Shown here: positions 34,100 through 39,931 of the stretch, one piece after another | How the letters are laid out: every line of letters begins with the position of its first letter | Position numbering within the stretch: the stretch's first letter is position 1 | Source of the DNA: a bacterium | GTDB lineage: Bacteria > Verrucomicrobiota > Verrucomicrobiia > Limisphaerales > J093 | NCBI GenBank assembly: GCA_021823625.1 | Contig: JAKANS010000035.1 | Location: 1-39,931, forward strand | Length of the DNA stretch: 39,931 bases | Reading direction: 5' to 3' | Notes under the pieces: model-generated | Told to the model about the DNA's origin: nothing | What the model saw: only the letters and a program-made list of their open reading frames with translations | Databases searched by the model: none | Position numbers and translations under genes: made by a program

Positions 34100-35302
34100 G
34101 TGAGTGCCATACAAGTCGTTCATGCTTTTACTCATTTCCACTCGCTGGGCGGTGTCTCTTCGATGTTGCGCCGCAACTGGAAGGGGGATGCCCGGCATGG
34201 TATCGCATCTCAATTCCTTGCCTTCTTCGAACCGGACGACGCCCGCGTCGAGCGCGTGCGCGGCTTGGGGTTGACGTGGCGCAACACAATTCATCAAGCT
34301 CGAAAGCGGTTTCGCCAACGCCAGCCGTCCGGGGCTGAGGTCGTGACCTACAGCAACGTCTGGGGGCTGCCCCTTTTTGCCGACCTGGACGGAGCCAGCC
34401 GGCGCATCGGCGTTCTCCATGGCCCTTGGCCCGATCAAACGGACCATGTCCGCTCCGTCCGGGGCTGTCTGGACGGGGTGATTGGCATCAGCTCTCAGCA
34501 AATGGAATTGGCGGCCCGGTTGCTCCCTGAGTTGACGGCGGAACGCATTGCATTCCTGCCTGTTCCCGCAGGTCGGGACCGTGGGGAAATCAGACAGCCA
34601 CAACTTGGTGGTCGTCCCTTTGTGGTGGGCTATTCAGGACGGGTTCAGCGTCATCAAAAGCGCGCCGAACGCTTTCCCGAGTTGGTGGACGCATTAAACC
34701 GCGCCGGTTTCGCTTATCGTTTCGAGGTGCTGGGTGACGGGCCGCTGTTACCCGGGTTACGGCATCGGTTCAGCGGAAACCCGAGGGTCGTGTTCCACGG
34801 ACGACAACATGGAGAGCAATACTGGCAAGTGCTGCAAACTTGGGACGCCATGATCTTCGCCAGTGATTTCGAGGGTGTGCCTATATCGCTCATGGAGGGT
34901 TTGAGCGTGGGCGTGATTCCTGTCTTCCCGCGAATCGGCAGCGGTGCCGATGGCCATGTAAAGCAGGTGGACGCCCGCCTCCTTTACCCGCCAGGCGACC
35001 TGGCGACGGCCGTGCGGGTCCTACAGTCGTTGACTCGGCTCTCCAAAGATGAGGTGACCACCCTGCGGCGGCGCTGCGGCGAGATCGCCCGGCCGCATCT
35101 TGGCGAATGCGACCTAGCGGCGATGAGCGCCTGCGTGCACCGCATCCGCGATTTGCCCCGCATTTCCTGCACCGTCTTCCCGCGCCGGCCCTTCTACCGG
35201 TCGGATCACTGCCCGTTTGGACTGCTTCGCCGCATCTATCCGAAGGGCCTCTGGCAGGGCAATTCAAGGTTGTTGCCGGTGCCACTGCAGTTGCCGGCCT
35301 AG
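34100..35302 (+). CDS. GT4-type glycosyltransferase
   Basis: A 400-residue GT-B fold glycosyltransferase. The N-terminal half begins IQVVHAFTHFHSLGGVSSML (the GGV loop) and includes IGVLHGPWPDQTDHVRS. The donor half has FVVGYSGRVQRHQKRAERFP, RFEVLGDGPLLPGL, VVFHGRQHGEQYW and FASDFEGVPISLMEGLSVGV, the family 4 E-x7-E site. The start is GTG at 34100, the first codon of MSAIQVVHA, with no upstream ATG in frame that adds family-like sequence. The C-terminal 60 residues (ISCTVFPRRPFYRSD onward) are less typical. Part of the exopolysaccharide locus. Confidence 0.88.
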   Translation: MSAIQVVHAFTHFHSLGGVSSMLRRNWKGDARHGIASQFLAFFEPDDARVERVRGLGLTWRNTIHQARKRFRQRQPSGAEVVTYSNVWGLPLFADLDGASRRIGVLHGPWPDQTDHVRSVRGCLDGVIGISSQQMELAARLLPELTAERIAFLPVPAGRDRGEIRQPQLGGRPFVVGYSGRVQRHQKRAERFPELVDALNRAGFAYRFEVLGDGPLLPGLRHRFSGNPRVVFHGRQHGEQYWQVLQTWDAMIFASDFEGVPISLMEGLSVGVIPVFPRIGSGADGHVKQVDARLLYPPGDLATAVRVLQSLTRLSKDEVTTLRRRCGEIARPHLGECDLAAMSACVHRIRDLPRISCTVFPRRPFYRSDHCPFGLLRRIYPKGLWQGNSRLLPVPLQLPA

Positions 35303-35674
35303 AGATCTGTTCAACGGCGCTTGCCACTCATTCATAATGAAATACGCATATCTTAGAGAGAGTACGCCACCATGTGGAATCTCAATGGCTTCCATTGACA
35401 ATGTGACGCGCTGCTATGCAAATGGTCCTACCGTGCAGAACAGCGTCGAATGTTACCGTGGTGTCTTTGGAAGCAGGACAGCCACATTTGCCCTGAACAT
35501 GGAAATACCTTCAACCGGCGAAGTCGTTTGTGAAGAAGCAGAGATTCTTGATGCACCCATCACCAATAGACGAAGAAACGACAGCCTCCTTCGCCAGCGG
35601 CGGATGGCGCGGTTGGGCGTAGTTTCAGAATCACCATCAGGACCCACAATGCCAATGCCACCTTCCACCACTTT
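35303..35674. other. intergenic region, no supported gene
   Basis: About 370 bp, AT-richer than most of the window. A plus-strand frame through 35338-35681 reads MKYAYLRESTPPCGIS and onward but ends inside the next gene and matches nothing I know. I leave it uncalled. Confidence 0.45.
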
Positions 35675-36493
35675 ATGTTGAACTCAGGAGCAATGCAAAA
35701 CGAACCTGAACATATGCCGGCTTTGCCCAAGGGGACCGGTTCACAGTTCGCCAAGCTGGCGGCCGAATTATCCAGGGACGAATACGTTCGGCAGCGGTTG
35801 CGGCCGCAGCGGCGGGACTGCTTTTGTCTCGCTCTGACCGACGTGCTGGCAGAAGTAACCAATTTTGCTCGGCAAGTAAAAGGGAGCGTTTTTGATTACG
35901 GCTGTGGCGGCGCGCCCTACGAACCGCTGTTCCGGCAGGCAAGCCGGTATGTCAGGGCGGACATCATGCCCAGTTCGAGAGTTCAAGTCTTGCTGAACCC
36001 TGATGGCTCTACTCCTGAGTCCGATGCCAGCCATGATTTTGTTTTGTCATCGCAGGTTCTTGAACATGTCCCTGATCCTCAGGCTTACCTACGGGAGTGT
36101 TTTCGTATTCTCAAGGCTGGCGGCCAGCTTCTGGTAACTACACACGGCTTGTTCGAGGAGCACGGTTGTCCGCACGATTATCATCGCTGGACTGGAATCG
36201 GCCTGCAACGGGCTGTATCACAGGCGGGCTTTGTGATCGTCCACTGCCACAAACTCACCGCCTCGCAACGGGGGGCGATCCAATGGCTCCACATATTAGT
36301 GGAGACGTTGCGCCTTCCACGGCGCGATGCCAGATACTACGTTCTGGCCGTTTTCCGAAAACTCTATTATTGGTTTGCCCGGCCTTGCCTTAATTGGCTG
36401 GGTTCCAGGATGTCTGGGCAAGCGGTGCTTCCCGCAGATGCCCCCGCCTCCGTCTACGTCGGAATCAGCGTCTGGGCGAGAAAGCCTGGTTAG
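35675..36493 (+). CDS. class I SAM-dependent methyltransferase
   Basis: A 272-residue methyltransferase of the type found in polysaccharide loci. Motif I is GSVFDYGCGGAPYEPL. Motif II-III is FVLSSQVLEHVPDPQAYL, followed by FRILKAGGQLLVTTHG and HDYHRWTGIGL, the block seen in Methyltransf_11/23-type proteins. The C-terminal hydrophobic, basic segment (YVLAVFRKLYYWFARPCLNW) may contact the membrane. The substrate is probably a sugar or lipid-linked glycan. The start is uncertain: ATG 35675 is the longest, while ATG 35693 follows AGGAG but at only two bases. Confidence 0.85.
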   Translation: MLNSGAMQNEPEHMPALPKGTGSQFAKLAAELSRDEYVRQRLRPQRRDCFCLALTDVLAEVTNFARQVKGSVFDYGCGGAPYEPLFRQASRYVRADIMPSSRVQVLLNPDGSTPESDASHDFVLSSQVLEHVPDPQAYLRECFRILKAGGQLLVTTHGLFEEHGCPHDYHRWTGIGLQRAVSQAGFVIVHCHKLTASQRGAIQWLHILVETLRLPRRDARYYVLAVFRKLYYWFARPCLNWLGSRMSGQAVLPADAPASVYVGISVWARKPG

Positions 36494-36613
36494 CAGGGGC
36501 TGGGCTAAACCGTTGGCGACCGGCTAACCGTCTGCAAGGGAAAGACATCGTCGAGCGCGCCCCAGTGCACTCGGCGACCATCCATGCGGCCCCTAGCATC
36601 GGCGTTGCTCCGA

Positions 36614-36628
36614 CCGGCGTAGCGCCGG
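36614..36628. terminator. possible bidirectional hairpin
   Basis: CCGGCG-TAG-CGCCGG is a perfect 6-bp GC stem with a 3-base loop, placed between the convergent methyltransferase and GT2 genes. There is no strong T-run on either side, so the terminator call is tentative. Confidence 0.33.
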
Positions 36629-36654
36629 GTTCGTGCAGCCTGCTCGCAGCACAC

Positions 36655-37605
36655 CTAATCGTGGAACAGCTTTTCCGCCGCCTTGCGACCGTGCGTCAAC
36701 CGCCGACCAAGCTTATGCCAGGCGCTAGGGCGAAAGACTTTGGTCAGATCCGACGGTCTCAGCAAGACGCCCAATAGTCGCGGCTCGAAAAGCAGAATGC
36801 GGCCGAGCAACCCGGGAGCGAGAAGCAGCAGCCGGCCAAGATGGTTCGGCATGACTCGATACCACTGCCGGAGGCACGCGGTCTTTTCCCGTTTGCTGAG
36901 AATGTGTGACTTAAGAAGCTCCTCTGGGAAGCCGCAGTGCATTGCCAGCACCCGGCGATCCGACCACGTGATTTCCGCGCCCGCAGTAATCAGGTAACGC
37001 GCCGGAATGGAGGCCGGCTCATCGCCCACGGCCTGCATTAACAACCCCATAGGCCAGAAATCCGTGCCCCATTGGATCCGCGGAAGCTGGCGCTGAAGCA
37101 ACTCGGTGCGGAGCACATTCGAGGTGACGAAGCTGACCCAAGGTATATATGGAGCGAATGCCTGGCGACCCTTTGCAAACCATTCTTCCCGCGGGGGCAT
37201 ACGCGAGAGCACCGGGTTACCCGTATTGGACAAATATTGGTGCGGCAGGTGAATCCAGCCCAGCTCCGGATGCGTGCGCAGCATCGTGCATACGAAACTC
37301 ACGGCGTCGGGAGCGACCAGATCGTCGTCGCAGATCATCCAGAGAAAGCGGCCTCGTGCCTGGCCATAGAGCCACGCAGCATGAATGATCGCGCCGTAAT
37401 TCACCGCTTGATGAACCACTCGCAACCGCGGATGCGCCGGCAAGCCATCCAAGTAGGTCGCGGTATCGTCCGGCGACGCATTATTCGACACGAGGATATC
37501 GATATCCGGCTGCCGGTCGAGCTCCGGCAACAGCAACGCCAGGAGCTCCTGCAGATGCTCCCGGCGGTTCCAAGTTGGGACGATGAGGGTCAACAGCGGA
37601 TTCAT
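36655..37605 (-). CDS. GT2-type glycosyltransferase
   Basis: A 316-residue GT-A fold glycosyltransferase of family 2. It starts PLLTLIVPTWNRREHLQELL. It has DILVSNNASPDDT, then the metal-binding DxD in GRFLWMICDDDLVAPDAV. A likely catalytic-base region is TDFWPMGLLMQAVGDE. The C-terminus is helical and basic (KLGRRLTHGRKAAEKLFHD) without clear membrane helices. It is the only gene of the cluster on the minus strand and lies beside a broken flippase remnant on the same strand, 15 bp downstream of it. Donor and acceptor unknown. Confidence 0.92.
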   Translation of the reverse strand: MNPLLTLIVPTWNRREHLQELLALLLPELDRQPDIDILVSNNASPDDTATYLDGLPAHPRLRVVHQAVNYGAIIHAAWLYGQARGRFLWMICDDDLVAPDAVSFVCTMLRTHPELGWIHLPHQYLSNTGNPVLSRMPPREEWFAKGRQAFAPYIPWVSFVTSNVLRTELLQRQLPRIQWGTDFWPMGLLMQAVGDEPASIPARYLITAGAEITWSDRRVLAMHCGFPEELLKSHILSKREKTACLRQWYRVMPNHLGRLLLLAPGLLGRILLFEPRLLGVLLRPSDLTKVFRPSAWHKLGRRLTHGRKAAEKLFHD

Positions 37606-37620
37606 GCGATGATCACTTGC

Positions 37621-37907
37621 CTAAACATGCCAATGTTCCCGGCAGGTGCGGAAAATCAGCGTCGAGAAAGGGAGCAGCGCGGTCTGAATGATCGCGTAGG
37701 CCAGGCAGGCGCCGCGCGGTCCATAAGCGCGACCCAAGGTGGCCACGCCGAGGGCAGGTCCAGGAAGCGCTGCCCAAAGGCGAAATGCGCCTTGAGCCAG
37801 GCCACCCCCGCCACCATGACCACGGCACCGATCACGCCGAGCGACACCACGCCATACCAGAGCATGGCGTAGAGTTGCGCTCTGCTGTCGATGGCAGAAG
37901 TCATCAT
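37621..37907 (-). pseudogene. frameshifted C-terminal remnant of a polysaccharide flippase
   Basis: Two minus-strand frames together read like the end of a Wzx/MATE-type oligosaccharide flippase. The first has MLWYGVVSLGVIGAVVMVAG and ends near FGQRFLDLP. The second continues LGVATLGRAYGPRGACLAYA then IIQTALLPFSTLIF and stops at 37621. The frame change falls near 37740-37770. The preceding 350 or so residues of a normal flippase are absent. Called from the transmembrane pattern and Wzx-like ending only. Confidence 0.6.
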
Positions 37908-38235
37908 AGCATTCGAACAGGAAACGAATCCTCATTTGCGCCGGAAGGAGAGTCAAGCACCGCCCCCAGTCCTGGCTGGGTTCCACGGCCAATTCACGAA
38001 TCGGTTGGGAAGTTTGGGCGGCAGGAGCCAAGGCAACGGATGGCATAGCGGAGGGGCGCCGTTCGTCGTGGGCAAGAAATCGGTGGGGGTTGGGAGGCAG
38101 TTTTTCCGCGGGCGACGCCAGGGTGTCGCCAAGGGTTGGCTCAGGCGCCGGAACCGGCTCCTCAGCCACAGGGCGTTGGTCCGGCGCACCTGGCCGCCGC
38201 AAGTTCGCCGGGCCGGGAGCCCTCGAAGACCAGGC
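37908..38235. other. intergenic region, no supported gene
   Basis: About 330 bp. A minus-strand open frame spans it but reads as Pro/Ala-rich sequence with no start signal or family resemblance. A short inverted repeat, GGCGAC-8-GTCGCC, lies at about 38112-38131. Confidence 0.45.
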
Positions 38236-38427
38236 CTAGTCGAAGTCCGAGCCGCTCATAAAGTAATGGCAGTTCGGGCAGACCCGCTTGCACTTGTGGT
38301 TCTGCAATTCGTGGCCGCATTGCGGGCACCAGCGCCAGTATTCGCCAACGACGGGAGCGGATTCGGACGCATCCGCGGGCGGTTCCGTCGAGGACGGCGG
38401 TTGAGGTTGGTACGCGGTCGGCGGCAT
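38236..38427 (-). CDS. mini zinc-ribbon protein
   Basis: A 63-residue protein. The N-terminal 28 residues are Pro/Ser-rich and unstructured. The C-terminal half is a zinc ribbon with two CxxC knuckles, WCPQCGHELQ and CPNCHYFMSGSDFD. A short lysine/cysteine stretch (NHKCKRV) lies between. The ending CxYFxSxSD is one I recall from tiny PVC-group proteins annotated as hypothetical. Role unknown, possibly nucleic-acid binding. Divergent from the alpha/beta hydrolase gene, about 150 bp away. Confidence 0.75.
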   Translation of the reverse strand: MPPTAYQPQPPSSTEPPADASESAPVVGEYWRWCPQCGHELQNHKCKRVCPNCHYFMSGSDFD

Positions 38428-38578
38428 ACGTGAAACCTGTCCGACCGGCGACCGGACGCAAGTGCGGCGGGCGGCGGCGCAGCGCGCGGGTTAGGCCCCC
38501 GCGCTCCCAGGCATCCGGCTTCGTGCCGGCAAGCTTGGAAGCTCGCTTTCGGAAGGTCCTTTCTGCCACGTTGTGCGC

Positions 38579-39493
38579 ATGGCGACCTGGACGCGGAACC
38601 GGTGGAAGAAACTCCTCGGGTTGATTCTGTTGCCGGTCGTGTTGCTCGCGATGCTGCGCTGGTTCGAATGCCGCAATGTCTATCATCCCACCGCCACGCT
38701 GTGGGGCGAGCCGGGCGTCCTCGGCAAGCCCGTCGAGGAGGTCTGGCTCACGACCCGCGACGGCGTGCGGCTGAACGGCTGGTTTTTCCCGGCGGCTACG
38801 AATTCGCGGCGGCGCCACCTCGCGGTGCTCCACAGCCACGGCAACGGCGGGAACATCAGCCATCGCGCGGACGTGGCCGAGACGTTGCTCGACGCTGGCG
38901 TGAACGTGCTGCTCTTCGACTACCGCGGATACGGTCGCAGCGCCGGGCGGCCGAGCGAGGAAGGCACCTATCGCGACGCCCAGGCGGCGTACGCGTGGCT
39001 GCGGGAGCACGGCTTCGCGCCGACAAACATCATCGCGTTCGGCGAATCGCTCGGCGGCGGCGTGGCCACGGAGCTGGCGCTGCGCGAGGCACTCGGCGGG
39101 TTGGTGCTTCAAAGCACGTTTACCAGCGTTCCGGACCTCGGCGCGGAATTATTCCCCTGGCTGCCGGTGCGCTGGCTGGCGAGCATCCATTACAACACCC
39201 GCGCCAAGTTGCCGCGCGTCCACGTCCCCGTTCTGTTCATGCACAGCCGGGCGGACACGCTGATTCGTTTCCCGCACGCCGAGCGGAACTACGCCGCCGC
39301 CAATGAGCCCAAGCTGTTCCACGAAATCGCCGGCGACCACAACGATTTTCTCGAAGCCGGGCGCGACGAATTCATCGCCGGCTTCGAGCGGTTCGTGAAA
39401 GGGCTGGAAGGCCAGCACTCACTTCAACGAACGGGCCAGGCCGCCAGGACAACCGGGGCAGCCTCAAACCCGAGTCCGCCAACGGCCCCGTGA
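38579..39493 (+). CDS. membrane-anchored alpha/beta hydrolase
   Basis: A 304-residue hydrolase of the BEM46/ABHD13-like group. One N-terminal membrane helix (LLGLILLPVVLLAML, about residues 12-26) anchors it. The oxyanion motif is LHSHGNGGNISH. The nucleophile is Ser157 in AFGESLGGG, with Asp226 in MHSRADTLI and His254 in AGDHNDF. The last 25 residues are polar and low-complexity. The substrate is unknown, probably a lipid or ester at the envelope. The ATG at 38579 is chosen. A GTG two codons earlier adds only two residues. Confidence 0.9.
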   Translation: MATWTRNRWKKLLGLILLPVVLLAMLRWFECRNVYHPTATLWGEPGVLGKPVEEVWLTTRDGVRLNGWFFPAATNSRRRHLAVLHSHGNGGNISHRADVAETLLDAGVNVLLFDYRGYGRSAGRPSEEGTYRDAQAAYAWLREHGFAPTNIIAFGESLGGGVATELALREALGGLVLQSTFTSVPDLGAELFPWLPVRWLASIHYNTRAKLPRVHVPVLFMHSRADTLIRFPHAERNYAAANEPKLFHEIAGDHNDFLEAGRDEFIAGFERFVKGLEGQHSLQRTGQAARTTGAASNPSPPTAP

Positions 39494-39771
39494 CTTCCCG
39501 GCAAAACCGATGCTGGCCGGCGGCACTTAACCCTTGCGCCGGTGTAGTTGGGCCGTGAACAGGGCGCCCCAAGCCGGGTGATGTCCTGATTTCAAATGGG
39601 TGGCAGCACCGCCGCCACCAAATCAAGACACTACCCAAAGCCGGGCACATTGAGGACTGGGGGTTTCTCCGCGAGGTCCATCGGCCGCGCGACCGAAGCG
39701 ATCTCAGGTGAGCCGACGCCAACATCGTTCGGCAGGCTCGGGGAGAATCCGGATGCACGGTCCCCCGCACT
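39494..39771. other. convergent intergenic region, no supported gene
   Basis: About 280 bp between the hydrolase gene and the partial gene at the right edge. No domain, repeat or hairpin with a clear T-run was recognised. Confidence 0.45.
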
Positions 39772-39931
39772 TCAATAATAGTACGTCGTGTCCGAGCTGG
39801 GACCGCCGCGGGCCCGGGGTTTGATCTTGGCTTTCGGACGGATTACTACGCTGCCATCGGCCTGTCCCACGGGCTGGTCAGGACTGATGGAAAACGCCCA
39901 TAGCGGCTTGCTCTGGCTGCCCGCGTCGAAA
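39772..39931 (-). CDS. 3' end of an unidentified gene, cut by window edge
   Basis: The last 52 codons of a minus-strand gene that continues beyond the window. The reading frame (first full codon at 39930) gives FDAGSQSKPLWAFSISPDQP, then VGQADGSVVIRPKAKIK, then a short tail PRARGGPSSDTTYYY and TGA at 39774-39772. The Lys/Arg-rich stretch followed by a tyrosine tail suggests a structural or exported protein tail, but no family is recognised. Confidence 0.6.
   Translation of the reverse strand, partial: FDAGSQSKPLWAFSISPDQPVGQADGSVVIRPKAKIKPRARGGPSSDTTYYY

Noticed and set aside
35217..35681. Possible 154-residue plus-strand gene
   Set aside because: It starts inside the upstream glycosyltransferase, ends inside the methyltransferase and matches nothing known.
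37621..38202. 193-codon minus-strand frame as a complete gene
   Set aside because: Only its last 40 or so residues look protein-like. The rest is Pro/Ala-rich and is better explained by a frameshifted flippase remnant.
38640..38670. GGTTCGAATG resembling a tRNA T-loop
   Set aside because: It lies inside the alpha/beta hydrolase coding sequence and no cloverleaf surrounds it.

Overview
The window is about 40 kb of GC-rich bacterial chromosome. No rRNA, tRNA or CRISPR was seen. The gene set points to a member of the PVC group, most likely Verrucomicrobiota. It includes a DUF4912 gene paired with GH57, ThuA and sulfatase-maker (SUMF1) proteins, an AYIDPGSG-type mini membrane protein beside a methyltransferase and a sulfatase-fold protein, SUF with SufT and SufU, and a GxxExxY protein. 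This placement is inference from gene content, not from a marker gene.

Layout. 1-2.4 kb: a small helical protein, a degenerate 21-bp palindromic tandem repeat, and an FHA-class III nucleotide cyclase on the minus strand. 2.5-8.1 kb: a divergent plus-strand run with an Ala/Pro-rich DUF4912 protein, a GH57 glucan-branching enzyme, an exported ThuA-like protein and a DUF1638 protein. 8.5-11.7 kb: a translationally coupled three-gene module (mini membrane protein, kinase-like/methyltransferase fusion, membrane sulfatase-fold protein). 11.8-17.6 kb: a lipoprotein beta-propeller, archaeal-type phosphoglycerate mutase, a GxxExxY gene bounded by inverted repeats, a sugar-phosphate nucleotidyltransferase, a serine hydrolase, and a VapBC-type pair sitting between a decayed and an intact copy of a neighbouring gene's 5' region.

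17.7-24.9 kb (minus strand) is a complete SUF iron-sulfur assembly operon in the order perR-like regulator, sufB, PD-(D/E)XK nuclease-like gene, sufC, sufD, sufU, sufT, sufS. A perfect 19-bp palindrome just upstream of the regulator is the likely operator. The nuclease-like gene embedded between sufB and sufC is unusual.

25.1-28.0 kb: a Tat-exported glycosidase-like/SUMF1 protein split by an in-frame TAA, then a tandem DUF2249 protein. 28.1-37.9 kb: an exopolysaccharide locus with three GT4 and one GT2 glycosyltransferases, an O-antigen ligase/polymerase-like protein and a methyltransferase. It looks eroded: a truncated CapK/PaaK-like ligase at one end, a frameshifted flippase remnant at the other, and a decayed duplicate of the DUF2249-capK junction inside. 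38.2-39.9 kb: a mini zinc-ribbon protein, a membrane-anchored alpha/beta hydrolase and the 3' end of a gene running off the right edge.

The most interesting candidates are the inverted-repeat-bounded GxxExxY unit, the nuclease inside the suf operon, the kinase-like/methyltransferase/sulfatase module, and the duplication structure around the toxin-antitoxin pair.
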